This document shows, piece after piece, positions 28,828 to 38,510 of a stretch of 64,000 bases of DNA. The position numbers were made by a program, and so were the translations under genes. The notes under the pieces are model-generated. The model ran no database searches and was not told the origin of the DNA. It saw only the letters and a list, made by a program, of their open reading frames with translations. Source of the stretch: Erwinia tasmaniensis Et1/99 (GTDB lineage Bacteria > Pseudomonadota > Gammaproteobacteria > Enterobacterales > Enterobacteriaceae); the NCBI RefSeq assembly GCF_000026185.1, contig NC_010694.1, positions 1,302,001 to 1,366,000 on the forward strand, given 5' to 3'. The first letter of the stretch is position 1. Each line of letters begins with the position of its first letter.

Positions 28828-29910
28828 ATGCGATATAAAATTTCTGAATCAACGAGTCACCCCACCGTACCTTCGATGAACAGGGTTTCAGATTGTTCTC
28901 ACAACAGAAAAATTGCGCAATCGCGCCGTCATGGATTTTCAGCTCATGTCTTTTCCGTATCAAGATCAACGAATGAAATGCCCGCGTTTCCAGGGAGAGG
29001 ACACCGCTGGCACCCGCTGCGCCAACAGGGGCTAAATCGACCGGGAAGAAGTTTGTCACGCAGGCCGCCAGAGACACCGACTGAAGTTGATGCACAGCTT
29101 AAGGAAGTTGGCGAGAAAGCAGGTGAGCTGCAACGGTTGGCTGATGACCCCTCTCAGGCCACTCGGAAAGCGCAAAGCGAACTGATCCCGGTTTTTAAAC
29201 TCCGGGGTAAGTCCGGCCTGCTGACGGGTGTCGCGCTGGTGACCCTGGGGATGGGGGCATTTGTCTGCAGCCGTTATCCGTTTGGTGCAGAAAGTAAGGG
29301 GCGTCCTTCTGCCCGGCTGAAGCAACTTCTTTTTGCATCGCCTGTGGGTGCTGATACGACCGTTATGCAGACGGAGCCTTTGCCTGTCGCTGCCGGAATA
29401 TGGGCAGCCAAAACTGCCAACGTCAGTGACGTCACTCAGTCTAGTGATGTTAAGGTTGAAAAGCTCGATTCCTCGTGTCTGATGCAAAGAGAAACTCTGT
29501 CGCTGGCGGATATTTTCCGACAGATAGGCAACACAATGATGAACCCGGTTGCAGAGTTAGCCAAAGAGTCTCAGGTCATTGACTATTACCACAGTCTGGG
29601 GCGCTGCCCTGATGATGAAGACATAAAATTCCTGTCGGAAGTCACGGGTAAAGTGGATCGGATAGTCAGTGCCCTGATATCTCTGAGCCCTGAAATGACA
29701 CCGTTCGTGATTATACAACGGGTGGGCGGTGCGTTATTCAGGATGTTGGCTGACCAGATGGGAGGGAAGCCTGTTGATTTTTCTGACGTCCAGACCGTCA
29801 ACGATCAGGCCATGATGATGGCAAAAATGATTACTGACTTTTCACCTAAGGATGAAAATGGTCAACTTAGTGATAGTGAATCTTTATTACCTGAAAATAC
29901 TTATCTTTAA
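28828..29910 (+). CDS. N-terminal half of an interrupted ADP-ribosyltransferase-type effector/toxin
   Basis: The 360-residue frame ends in TAA at 29908-29910, and the next frame continues in the same phase with the rest of the protein. It aligns with residues 1 to about 355 of the intact 841-residue paralogue: a Ser/Pro/Arg-rich N-terminus, 'LQRLADDP' near residue 101, a hydrophobic stretch at about 130-148 following 'FKLRGKSG', and a helical module 'IFRQIGNT'...'VIDYYHSLGRCP'...'IIQRVGGALFRMLAD'...'ITDFSPKDEN'. The paralogue has Lys (AAA) where this copy has the stop. AAAAGGA at 28813-28819 is the ribosome site. On its own this half would be a membrane-associating fragment without an enzyme. 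Confidence 0.75.
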   Translation: MRYKISESTSHPTVPSMNRVSDCSHNRKIAQSRRHGFSAHVFSVSRSTNEMPAFPGRGHRWHPLRQQGLNRPGRSLSRRPPETPTEVDAQLKEVGEKAGELQRLADDPSQATRKAQSELIPVFKLRGKSGLLTGVALVTLGMGAFVCSRYPFGAESKGRPSARLKQLLFASPVGADTTVMQTEPLPVAAGIWAAKTANVSDVTQSSDVKVEKLDSSCLMQRETLSLADIFRQIGNTMMNPVAELAKESQVIDYYHSLGRCPDDEDIKFLSEVTGKVDRIVSALISLSPEMTPFVIIQRVGGALFRMLADQMGGKPVDFSDVQTVNDQAMMMAKMITDFSPKDENGQLSDSESLLPENTYL

Positions 29911-29919
29911 AACGGTAAT

Positions 29920-31380
29920 GTGATAGCCTGGATTGATAGCAATAAATATACAATAACAAAAAAGCAGGGGGGATTTATTGCACGCGGAAATAATCGCGAA
30001 TTCCCGGTTAGCTATTCATCTAAAGAAAAGTCCTGGTATCTGGTGAAGGGTGAGAGCGAATTGGCATCTCTGCCATTACCTCCATTACAAGAGTCAAATA
30101 AAATCATCGACCTTTATTCCGACGGGGTTGATTTTGAAATAGCCGACGCTTTACGAGATGTTAAGCCACTTGCTCCTGATATCTTCAGTAAATCACACCC
30201 AAACTTTAAGGGGATCTACCGATGCGTTAAGCAGAAAAAAAGAGCAGCAATGCAAGCTGTAAAGCTGAATGGTCATTTCTATCGTGTATATTCAGGGACT
30301 GCAAAAAACAGAGTGGCTATTTATGATAAACCAGAATTAGAAATCGTTTTGTACGACGGAACCTGGTATCTTGCCACTAACGATAAAAAAAACGAGATAA
30401 CATCTGTTCCCTGTAGGACAAAAAGATCGCCTTCTTCATCATGCATGAGCTATTCACAGGACCTGGAAAAAATTCTTGCGGCTAACCACGATATCGGCTT
30501 AAGCCCATTAGAATTTAGCTGGCTCAGAAGTGATAAGACCAATCCTGCCATTTTGATATCGATAAAAAATAAAAAATACATACAGCATGGTGGTGTGATT
30601 TTTAAAGTTAAAGTGGTGCCCGCGATATCTTCCGGCCTGACGGGTAGTAAAGAAATACGTATATATGGTAAGAAAGAAATGGGTTGGATGAAAAAGAAAA
30701 CCGATTTCTATATTACCAGCGGATACTATAGTGAGTCCAAAGGAAATAGCTTCTTATATAGTCGGGTTGAAAGTGTTATGGAAATTCTCTGTTTACCCAG
30801 GCCTATTGCAGAAGCCTGGCAACAGGTGAAGGATTTCGAACGCAGGAAAGGCCAAATTACGCCGGAAGAGTATGCCAGCATTCGTGCATATGGTGGAGTC
30901 AGTTATCGTGACATTAATGATTTTATTTATAATGGCAGGTTGAATGATTATACTGATACTGAGCTTACCGCTATTACTATTTCCCATATAAAGAATATTA
31001 GAGGATTATTAAAAAAACTGCCCAGTATCGATGGCGTGGTTTACAGAGGTAGCCAGATTAACCTGTCGGGGTTAAAAGCATTTTCGACGCTTAAAGCGGA
31101 AGACGTCATTTCAAGCCGGAAGTTTATCTCTGCATCTCTAGACCAGAACATTGCAAATATTTTCGCCGCCGGCCCAAACGCGGTAAGATATCGAATTCAC
31201 GTAAAAAAGGCTGCTCATCCTATATTAACCTATACGGGGAAGCTGAGAGAAGCCGAAGTGCTGATTGAAGACAATACTGTATTCAGGTGTGTTTACGTTC
31301 ATGGAAAGGATGTGGTGTTAGAAGAAATCGTTAATCCCTCTGTATATGACATGAGAAAATTGAAAAACTTCTACATCTAA
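29920..31380 (+). CDS. C-terminal half of the interrupted gene: beta-rich module plus ADP-ribosyltransferase domain
   Basis: These 486 residues hold the middle beta-rich module, including 'CRTKRSPSSSC' near residue 164, and a C-terminal domain with the R-S-E signature of arginine-type mono-ADP-ribosyltransferases: 'VVYRG' (Arg376), 'FISAS' (Ser404-Ser406) and 'REAEVLI' (Glu444-x-Glu446), spaced as in SpvB-like enzymes. All key residues are intact despite the upstream stop, suggesting a recent break. The nominal GTG start at 29920 has no ribosome site; the real reading frame continues from the preceding half. Target protein unknown. Confidence 0.7.
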   Translation: MIAWIDSNKYTITKKQGGFIARGNNREFPVSYSSKEKSWYLVKGESELASLPLPPLQESNKIIDLYSDGVDFEIADALRDVKPLAPDIFSKSHPNFKGIYRCVKQKKRAAMQAVKLNGHFYRVYSGTAKNRVAIYDKPELEIVLYDGTWYLATNDKKNEITSVPCRTKRSPSSSCMSYSQDLEKILAANHDIGLSPLEFSWLRSDKTNPAILISIKNKKYIQHGGVIFKVKVVPAISSGLTGSKEIRIYGKKEMGWMKKKTDFYITSGYYSESKGNSFLYSRVESVMEILCLPRPIAEAWQQVKDFERRKGQITPEEYASIRAYGGVSYRDINDFIYNGRLNDYTDTELTAITISHIKNIRGLLKKLPSIDGVVYRGSQINLSGLKAFSTLKAEDVISSRKFISASLDQNIANIFAAGPNAVRYRIHVKKAAHPILTYTGKLREAEVLIEDNTVFRCVYVHGKDVVLEEIVNPSVYDMRKLKNFYI

Positions 31381-31510
31381 ATAAATTTATAATTTTCATG
31401 AAGTGAGTTCGTTGCCCGTCAATGAATGGGTGAAGCCAGGTTTATTCATTATTGTGATGGGGGTGATTTATAGTTTTTTGTGATTAATTAAAGAGAAGAA
31501 CGTCTGCGTT

Positions 31511-31557
31511 AAAGGTAGGGAAATACCTTTGACAGTTTTTCCCGTCGTTGAGATTTT
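31511..31557 (+). promoter_or_regulatory. Palindrome overlapping a candidate promoter of the 841-residue effector gene
   Basis: AAAGGTA (31511-31517) and TACCTTT (31524-31530) form a perfect 7-bp inverted repeat whose right arm overlaps TTGACA at 31529-31534. A GATTTT hexamer 17 bases on (31552-31557) is only a weak -10. An operator overlapping a -35 box is suggested, not shown. Confidence 0.4.
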
Positions 31558-31592
31558 AGTTAACTAAGGTTTTCTATAAAAGGAATTAAATA

Positions 31593-34118
31593 ATGCCATT
31601 TATTACGTCTGAAACCCCATCTTCTCCCCCCCTATCCCCACTTATGGTTTCCCATGAAAATGATAATCATCCCGAATATTACCGGCGAGGCGTGGCATCG
31701 AGTATCCGTTCTGCCTCCCGTTCTGCGGTTGAAATGACGGTTCCCCCCGATTCTCCTTTCAGGCATTTTTGGCCGTATGTTTCCAGCGGCCCAGGCGGCT
31801 GGCGAGACGGCAGCAAATCAAATACAACTGCCACAGATGAGGATGAGCTTAACGAGATACACGTAAAAGGGGGCGGGTTGCAGCGGATGGCTGAAGAGTA
31901 CAGCCCTATACGGCGGCAGCCGGATGCGCTTTCCGCCCCTGTTTTTACGCTGAGAGGAAAAACAGGAGCGGTCTGTGGAGCGGTGCTGGTCACGGCAGGT
32001 GTAGGAGCATTCTGCTACGGGCGAGGGCTAATGGGTTCAGCTGAAACAGAGATCTCTGTGGCTAACCAGCATATAAATCTTCACGCTAATACAGCGCGTT
32101 CTATCAATGCAGCTCTACCCTCGGAGATGTTACCCGTGGCGGCCGCGATGTGGGCACCCGGCGTGGTCACAACCACTGAAAAATTCCAGGCTGATGACGT
32201 GAAGCGCGTGAAACTCGACTTTTCGTGTCTGGAGAAAAGACAATTTCTGAACCTTCCATCGGTCTTAAGACAAATAGGCAATACGTTATCAAATCCTGTT
32301 GAAATGTTAGCGCAGGAATCGCTGGTTATTGACTACTACAATAAGCTGGGGCGTTGCCCGGGAGATTCAGATATTGAGAAAATCTCAGCGATAACAGAAA
32401 AAGTCGATCAGACAGTCAGCGCATTGCTTTCTTTTATACCGGAGATGACCCCGCTAATCATGATACAAAGAATAGGAGGAAAGTTATTCAAGATGCTGGC
32501 TGATGGTCTGGACGAACGGCCCCTCAATCAGCAGGATATTATCGACTTGAATAATCAGGTTCTGATGATGGCAAAGCTGATTGCTGACTTTTCCCCTAAA
32601 GATGAGAATCATCGGATTATTGGCAATAAAGCTGCTCTGCCAGAGGGGACTACGCTAAAAAATAACCACCTGCATATCTCTTTGAATAGTGATCAATATC
32701 GCTTAACTCATCATGACGAAGGGTATGTTGCTATCAAAGATGATATGAAAATCAGGGTAACCTATTCAAATAAAGATAAGCAATGGGTATCTTTCGAAGA
32801 AAAAAATGCCGTGCAAAGCCCTGATACGGGGCTGCCGGAAAAACCATTGAAAAGCATTATTTCCAGCCGGGATATCGTCGATCTTGAGTTAACAGCCGTA
32901 TTGAACTCGGTGCCACATCTTGATGCTAAAATGTTTTTTCGCTTAAAGCCAAATGGAAACGGGATTTATCGGTGTCCAACCCCTAATAAAAATCATGCTT
33001 TGCGCGCGGTGAAAATAAATGAAAAATTCTACCGCGTGCGTAAAGGGTCTGTGCAACGATTTCTGGTGCTTGATGCCCAACCTGATAAAGAAGTATTTTT
33101 CTACCACGGGAAGTATCACCTGGCTAACAGGATGAAAAGCGCTGATGTAGCCTACACATCCTGCCGTTTAAAAAGAGCACCTGCTTTACCCTGCATGTCA
33201 TTATCGGCGGATATCAGTAAAATATTTAAAGATAACCATGATGCCAGCTTCAATCCGGCAAGCGTGGGCGAACTGAGTCCTGATGAAAAGTATCCTGCTA
33301 TGCTGGTCTCTTCCAGGGGGAAGAGATATATCAGGCACAATAATATTCTTCTCAAAGCCAAAATCATTGAGAGCCGTGGCTCAAACGCTGAAGTTCGACT
33401 TTTTGGTGAGAAAAAGAGGGGTTTTCTCAATAGAAAAAAAGAATTTTATATTGGTAGTGGGTACTTTAGCTTAGAAAAGGGTAATGGGTTCCTGACCAGC
33501 AAAATTGAAAATACGATGGAGGTTTTCAAATTTTCCAGGTCATCGGCAGAAGTTTATCATTTACTACAGGATTTCGACGACCGTGTCGGAGGGATAACAT
33601 CAGATGAATATCAAAGTATTCGCACATATGGGGGGGCCAGCTATCTAACCATTAATGGATTTCTGTTAAGGGATATGCCGAAGGAATATATCAGCCCCCG
33701 TATAAGAGAAACGGTGTTTCGCCATGTTACGAATATCAGAAAAATGTTGAAGAAACTGCCGGTTGTCCGTGGCGTGGTTTATCGAGGATGCGTACTCAAT
33801 GCCCAAGGGATGAAGGCGTTCATGGAACTCAGGCCCGGTGATATTATTTCAAGTAAAAAGTTTATCTCTGCCTCTACCGAGCAGCGGGTTGCCAGGAATT
33901 TTGCTGCCACGTCGAGCGGCGTGCATTATAAAATTCTCGTCGAAAAGGCGGCACACCCGGTGATGCTCTATACGGGTAAGCTGATTGAGGCAGAAATATT
34001 GATTGAAGATGGTACCGTTTTCAGATGTAAAGCGATTAACGGCAGGGATGTTCAGCTGGAGGAAGTGGTGGAACCCACTGATGATGAAAAGGCCAGAATG
34101 AAATATCTTTTTATCTAG
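31593..34118 (+). CDS. Modular effector/toxin with C-terminal ADP-ribosyltransferase domain
   Basis: The 841 residues are, in order: a Ser/Pro-rich probably disordered N-terminus (1-115); 'FTLRGKTG' and a hydrophobic segment (about 125-147); a helical module (about 215-345); a beta-rich module with 'GIYRCPTPNK' and the Cys loop 'CRLKRAPALPC' (about 355-640); and an ADP-ribosyltransferase domain (about 660-841). The catalytic set is Arg731 in 'VVYRG', Ser759-Ala-Ser761 in 'FISAS', and Glu799-Ala-Glu801 in 'IEAEILI'. ExE suggests arginine-directed transfer of ADP-ribose from NAD. There is no cleavable signal peptide, and the Ser/Pro-rich start would fit type III export, but no secretion genes are in the window. 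AAAGGA lies 8 bases before the ATG. No immunity-like gene follows, favouring a eukaryotic target. Function is inferred from motifs. Confidence 0.82.
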   Translation: MPFITSETPSSPPLSPLMVSHENDNHPEYYRRGVASSIRSASRSAVEMTVPPDSPFRHFWPYVSSGPGGWRDGSKSNTTATDEDELNEIHVKGGGLQRMAEEYSPIRRQPDALSAPVFTLRGKTGAVCGAVLVTAGVGAFCYGRGLMGSAETEISVANQHINLHANTARSINAALPSEMLPVAAAMWAPGVVTTTEKFQADDVKRVKLDFSCLEKRQFLNLPSVLRQIGNTLSNPVEMLAQESLVIDYYNKLGRCPGDSDIEKISAITEKVDQTVSALLSFIPEMTPLIMIQRIGGKLFKMLADGLDERPLNQQDIIDLNNQVLMMAKLIADFSPKDENHRIIGNKAALPEGTTLKNNHLHISLNSDQYRLTHHDEGYVAIKDDMKIRVTYSNKDKQWVSFEEKNAVQSPDTGLPEKPLKSIISSRDIVDLELTAVLNSVPHLDAKMFFRLKPNGNGIYRCPTPNKNHALRAVKINEKFYRVRKGSVQRFLVLDAQPDKEVFFYHGKYHLANRMKSADVAYTSCRLKRAPALPCMSLSADISKIFKDNHDASFNPASVGELSPDEKYPAMLVSSRGKRYIRHNNILLKAKIIESRGSNAEVRLFGEKKRGFLNRKKEFYIGSGYFSLEKGNGFLTSKIENTMEVFKFSRSSAEVYHLLQDFDDRVGGITSDEYQSIRTYGGASYLTINGFLLRDMPKEYISPRIRETVFRHVTNIRKMLKKLPVVRGVVYRGCVLNAQGMKAFMELRPGDIISSKKFISASTEQRVARNFAATSSGVHYKILVEKAAHPVMLYTGKLIEAEILIEDGTVFRCKAINGRDVQLEEVVEPTDDEKARMKYLFI

Positions 34119-34199
34119 CCTGCGCCGCTCTCCATTATTACACCCAGTCTGGCAATCTCACCCCTAAACTTTCACCGGACCTTCGCCCTGACTGGCGGA

Positions 34200-34796
34200 T
34201 CACAGCGACTCCTGACTGATTTCATCCAGCGACAGGCTGAAGCTGGGAACGAACACCTCCATAAAATAATCCATCTCCTGACTGCGGCGTTGTGCCAGGG
34301 TTTTCTCCAGGCGCGCTTTTGCCGTCAGAAACTCATTATTACCGGCAGACAGCTCCTCCAGACATTTCAGATAGGCACAAAGTGCATCGGCCTGTTTGAC
34401 AATGGCCGTCTCCGCTTCGCTGTGCTGATGTTCATCAATCAGGGGCGCGTAGGCGGAGCGGAGCTCTTCGGGCAGCATCTCTATCAGCTTGTGCTGCGCA
34501 ATCTTTTCAATTTTCTTGTACTCATGGGCAATCTGCGCATTGTAATACTTTACCGGAGTGGGCAGATCGCCGGTAAGCACCTCGCTGGCATCATGGTAAA
34601 CCGCCATCAGCGCAATGCGTTCTGGATTGAGGTTGCCGGCGAAACGGGCATTTTTAATCAGCGCCAGCGCATGGGCAACCATAGCGACCTGCAGACTGTG
34701 TTCGGAAACGTTTTCCGTGCGCACATTACGCATCAGCGGCCAGCGGTTTATCAGTTTCAGACGGGAGAGATGAGCAAAGAAGTGGCTGTGGATCAT
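34200..34796 (-). CDS. yfbR: 5'-deoxynucleotidase YfbR
   Basis: YfbR is an HD-domain phosphohydrolase that removes phosphate from dAMP, dGMP, dCMP and other deoxynucleoside 5'-monophosphates. I chose the ATG at 34796 ([21 protein letters not shown]), with AAGGG upstream, giving 198 residues as in E. coli; the frame extends 16 codons further without similarity. Metal-binding residues are visible: 'EHSLQV' (His near 33), '[19 protein letters not shown]' (HD near 68-69) and '[12 protein letters not shown]' (Asp near 136). Confidence 0.96.
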   Translation of the reverse strand: MIHSHFFAHLSRLKLINRWPLMRNVRTENVSEHSLQVAMVAHALALIKNARFAGNLNPERIALMAVYHDASEVLTGDLPTPVKYYNAQIAHEYKKIEKIAQHKLIEMLPEELRSAYAPLIDEHQHSEAETAIVKQADALCAYLKCLEELSAGNNEFLTAKARLEKTLAQRRSQEMDYFMEVFVPSFSLSLDEISQESL

Positions 34797-34858
34797 GGTG
34801 GATTTTCCCTTACAGCATAAAACGAGGGGCGGCATGAACCGCACCCTGAAGAAAAGGC

Positions 34859-36076
34859 CTATAGCTGACGATAACCGCCGAGGAACCGGCCAAATTTGGC
34901 GATGGCCATTTCCAGTTCATCAACGCGGGGCAGGGTAACGATACGCACATGATCCGGCCACGGCCAGTTAAACGCGCTGCCCTGAACCAGCAAGACTTTT
35001 TCCTGCAGCAGGAAATCCAACACCATTTTCTGATCGTCATGGATGTTGAATTTTTTACTGTCGATTTTAGGGAACATATACAGTGCGCCATCCGGCTTCA
35101 CGCAGCTGACGCCCGGGATTTCGTTAATCAACTCCCATGCGCGGTTACGCTGTTCAAACAGTCTGCCACCGGGCTGGATAAATTCACTGATGCTCTGATA
35201 ACCGCCCAGCGCCGTCTGGATGGCATGCTGTGCCGGTACGTTAGCGCACAAACGCATTGAGGCCAGCATCTCCAGTCCTTCAATATAGCCTTTAGCGTGC
35301 TTCTTGGGACCGTTCAGCACCATCCAGCCCTGACGGAAACCCGCCACGCGATAGGTTTTCGACAAACCGTTGAAGGTGATGGTGAGCAGATCTGGTGCCA
35401 GTGCGGCGATCGAGTGGTGTTGAGCGGCGTCGTACAGGATCTTGTCGTAGATCTCATCAGCGAAAATGATCAGATTATGCTGGCGCGCCAGTTCAACAAC
35501 TTCCAACAAGAGCGCTTTGCTGTAGACGGCGCCGGTTGGGTTGTTCGGGTTGATAATTACTATCCCACGCGTACGCGGGGTGATTTTGCTGCGTATATCG
35601 TCCAGGTCAGGGAACCAGCCGGCGGACTCATCGCACAGATAGTGCACCGCGTTGCCACCGGATAGCGAAACGGCCGCTGTCCACAGCGGGTAATCTGGGG
35701 CCGGTACCAGCATTTCATCGCCGCTGTTGAGCAATGCCTGCATGGATTGCACGATCAGCTCAGATACTCCGTTACCGATATAGATATCTTCCACTGTGAC
35801 ATCGCGCATGCCCCTGGCCTGATAGTGCTGCATGATCGCTTTACGTGCTGAATACAGCCCTTTTGAATCGCAGTATCCCTGCGCACTCGGCAGATTACGG
35901 ATCACATCAACCAAAATTTCATCAGGTGCTTCAAATCCAAACGGGGCTGGATTACCGATATTCAGCTTGAGTACCTTGTTGCCTTCTTCTTCGAGGCGTT
36001 TAGCTTCTTTTAACACCGGACCGCGAATGTCGTAACACACATTGTCCAGTTTGTCGGATTTATCAATTGGGGTCAT
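34859..36076 (-). CDS. alaA: Glutamate-pyruvate (alanine) aminotransferase AlaA
   Basis: AlaA makes L-alanine from pyruvate and glutamate and is a main alanine-synthesis enzyme in E. coli. The 405 residues form a class I PLP aminotransferase, with '[13 protein letters not shown]' near residue 40, '[12 protein letters not shown]' near residue 175, the PLP lysine in '[12 protein letters not shown]' near residue 240 and Arg in 'DHVRIVTLP' near the end. The length is typical. It lies in front of yfbR on the same strand with a 62-base gap. Confidence 0.97.
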   Translation of the reverse strand: MTPIDKSDKLDNVCYDIRGPVLKEAKRLEEEGNKVLKLNIGNPAPFGFEAPDEILVDVIRNLPSAQGYCDSKGLYSARKAIMQHYQARGMRDVTVEDIYIGNGVSELIVQSMQALLNSGDEMLVPAPDYPLWTAAVSLSGGNAVHYLCDESAGWFPDLDDIRSKITPRTRGIVIINPNNPTGAVYSKALLLEVVELARQHNLIIFADEIYDKILYDAAQHHSIAALAPDLLTITFNGLSKTYRVAGFRQGWMVLNGPKKHAKGYIEGLEMLASMRLCANVPAQHAIQTALGGYQSISEFIQPGGRLFEQRNRAWELINEIPGVSCVKPDGALYMFPKIDSKKFNIHDDQKMVLDFLLQEKVLLVQGSAFNWPWPDHVRIVTLPRVDELEMAIAKFGRFLGGYRQL

Positions 36077-37098
36077 TTCTGTCGCCTTGACTGGCGGAAC
36101 CGCGTTCCTGCCGTGGAAAACTTAACATGGCACAATGTACTCCTCTCCTTACTGGTTTTGAAGGGCAGCCGATGGCTTTAGGGAGTTTAAAGAGATTTTT
36201 TTCTTCTGCCGGTAACGGGAGAATTTGAGTGTGAACATTTCATATCATTATGCTGTAAGTTCTGGTTGATGAAATATTTTTAACCGTTCAGGGGTATTGT
36301 CGTACATCGTGCCAGCGATGAAGGCGGACAAGTCGAGCGGACTGCGGAAATGATTAATTATCTATGTATTAATGAAAATTGAAACTGTCAAGAATAGCTT
36401 AATAATTAGTGCATTTTACGAGCCTTGTGGGCATAAGGGTGACATGGGGGAAGCCCGATCATCGCCTGACGGCTACTGCTGATAATTGCGATGAAATGTG
36501 ACTTACAGTTGGTTTTTGAGATGCTAAGGACCGCATAGCACGCGATAGCCGCTAAAATCTTACTTTAGTGAAAAGAATAATCAGGTTTAGGCTTAAAAAG
36601 TGAACGGCAGTATGTCAGGATAATGTTCAAAGTACTTGGCATCTGATGCACAAGACTCTGAAGGAATAAAAAGAAGTTTTTTATTCCATGTATTGATAAG
36701 TAATTCTTAACATTTGCGCTGCAACCCAGCGTGTTGGCAATTTAATTTTCAATGGTTGTTTTAGACTAACTGCACGGCAACTCATCTTCCCTTGAGCTTT
36801 GCCAGTGTTAATTAACTATAACGACGCGGCTTCCTGCAACTTATGGGTTTGTGCGGCATGCATGCGTGATGTATCAGATGAAAGAATCTTTCCGCGGCAA
36901 TCTGTCCGGCGTGAGCCGAGTAGAATTGACCAGAGTAAAGAAGACTTATTTGTCTGCGAGTCAGGCCATGCAACGGTTTTTTTTTGATTGCTAAACACTT
37001 TAACCATTATGCAATTGTTACAAGTTTACCTCATTGATAAACAGGGTAATAACACCAGGGTAGTTGTTTGTAAAAACTTATAAAAGTGAAGATATAAC
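36077..37098. promoter_or_regulatory. 1-kb alaA-lrhA intergenic region
   Basis: An AT-rich interval of 1,022 bases between divergent alaA and lrhA. The open frames of about 62 codons at 36799-36987 and its antisense look fortuitous: no ribosome site, no similarity I recognise. E. coli also has a long region here with a long lrhA leader and self-regulation by LrhA, so a regulatory role is likely. I cannot name individual sites. Confidence 0.5.
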
Positions 37099-38025
37099 AT
37101 GACTAGTACAAATCGTCCGATACTCAATCTTGACCTTGACCTGCTAAGAACGTTTGTTGCCGTTGCCGATCTGAACACATTTGCCGCTGCCGCGGCAGCG
37201 GTGTGCAGAACGCAGTCGGCAGTCAGTCAGCAAATGCAACGCCTTGAACAGTTGGTAGGCAAAGAGCTGTTCGCCAGACATGGGCGTAATAAGTTGTTGA
37301 CTGAACACGGTATCCAGCTGCTTGGCTACGCCAGAAAGATCCTTCGCTTCAATGATGAAGCCTGTACCTCACTGATGTACAGTAATATTCAGGGGGTTCT
37401 GTCCATTGGCGCCTCCGATGATACTTCAGACACCATCTTACCCTTTATGCTGAACCGGGTGACCTCGCTTTATCCTAAGCTTGCCATTGATGTTCGCGTT
37501 AAACGTAACCCGTTCATGATGGAAATGCTCAATCAGGGCGAGGTCGATCTGGTGGTCACCACCTCCAGCCCGATGAATTTCACCTGGCAGGTGCTGCGCA
37601 CGTCACCCACTCTGTGGTACTGCGCGGCAGATTATATGTTCCAGAGTGGAGAAGCGATCCCCTTAGTCCTGTTGGATGAGCCAAGCCCCTATCGCGATCT
37701 GGCAATAGACCATCTTAATCAGGCCGGGATCCCGTGGCGCATTTCATATGTCGCATCCACGCTTGCTGCGGTGCGTGCTGCGGTTAAGGCTGGTCTGGGG
37801 GTGACCGCTCGTCCGGTAGAGATGATGAGTCCTGAGCTGCGGGTGATGGGAGCTGCCGAAGGGCTGCCAATGTTGCCAGATACCGAATACCTGTTGTGTC
37901 GTAATCCGGATAGCACTAACGAGTTGGCGCTGACGATTTTCAATGCGATGGCGTCCGGTAACGATCCGTATCACCTGAGCGCGGGTCTTCAGGATGCTTC
38001 GACATTAGAGGACGAAGAAGGTTAA
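37099..38025 (+). CDS. lrhA: LysR-type regulator LrhA (HexA)
   Basis: LrhA represses flhDC and hence motility in E. coli; its orthologue HexA/PecT in plant-pathogenic enterobacteria represses secreted virulence factors. The 308 residues carry an N-terminal winged helix ('[20 protein letters not shown]', '[21 protein letters not shown]' region at about residues 12-58) and a LysR effector domain ('[15 protein letters not shown]' near residue 98). The position before nuo is conserved. A strong terminator follows. Confidence 0.96.
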   Translation: MTSTNRPILNLDLDLLRTFVAVADLNTFAAAAAAVCRTQSAVSQQMQRLEQLVGKELFARHGRNKLLTEHGIQLLGYARKILRFNDEACTSLMYSNIQGVLSIGASDDTSDTILPFMLNRVTSLYPKLAIDVRVKRNPFMMEMLNQGEVDLVVTTSSPMNFTWQVLRTSPTLWYCAADYMFQSGEAIPLVLLDEPSPYRDLAIDHLNQAGIPWRISYVASTLAAVRAAVKAGLGVTARPVEMMSPELRVMGAAEGLPMLPDTEYLLCRNPDSTNELALTIFNAMASGNDPYHLSAGLQDASTLEDEEG

Positions 38026-38084
38026 TTTTTTAAACTTATTGATTATCCTTCTGATTAAAAGTTAATTTTCCTTTTTTTTATCTT

Positions 38085-38128
38085 AAAAAAGCCCTTTGTT
38101 CATGATTTTGACGGAAGGGCTTTTTTTT
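38085..38128 (+). terminator. Terminator after lrhA
   Basis: AAAAAAGCCCTT (38085-38096) pairs with AAGGGCTTTTTT (38115-38126) with a long loop; a run of eight T begins at 38121. The A-rich left arm makes it usable in both directions. Confidence 0.85.
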
Positions 38129-38510
38129 ATTGGTGAATCGTCTGGCTTTTTTCTCCCTTCGTGGTCCTTAATTTTTCTTCTGGCCTGCCGTGCTTTACCC
38201 CGAACTGAAAAAAAATTCTTATAACCTGCCGTATTTGCCTTTCAGCCAAAAGGTTTTATGCCTGTCAAAAACTGCCTATTTTTTTATCACAAAACCTTAA
38301 ACTGTGTGCTGGATCAAAAAAATACCCCCTCAAAGGGGAAGGAAAAAAAGATGATTCCTGCCAAAATAGGCTGGGATAAATACCGACACTCCGCAGGGTT
38401 TTGCTCGCTACGCTCGTCAATGCATGATGTGACTGACTCGATTTAGCTCGCTAAATGCGCATCATGTGTTAATTTAATGTTCTTAATGTAAAATAATGTG
38501 CTTATTGTTT

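Larger units (their letters stand above)
28828..31380 (+). pseudogene. ADP-ribosyltransferase-type effector/toxin gene broken by one nonsense codon
   Basis: The two frames 28828-29910 and 29920-31380 are in the same phase and are separated only by TAA and the codons AAC GGT AAT. Together they align from end to end with the intact paralogue at 31593-34118 ('LPENTYL-stop-N' against 'LPEGTTLKN'). A single A-to-T change at a Lys codon explains the break. The downstream frame offers only a GTG start without a Shine-Dalgarno sequence, so the catalytic half is probably not made, unless the stop is read through. Confidence 0.75.

Noticed and set aside
27331..31592. HrpL-type promoter (GGAACC-N15/16-CCAC) before the effector-like genes
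   Set aside because: Reading the upstream intervals I found only a GGAACGG at about 28277 without the second half.
36799..36987. 62-codon open frame before lrhA, with an equally long antisense frame
   Set aside because: Low-complexity translation, no Shine-Dalgarno sequence, overlapping frames on both strands.
38258..38446. 62-codon open frame in the lrhA-nuoA gap
   Set aside because: Composition of noncoding AT-rich DNA, no ribosome site, no similarity recognised.
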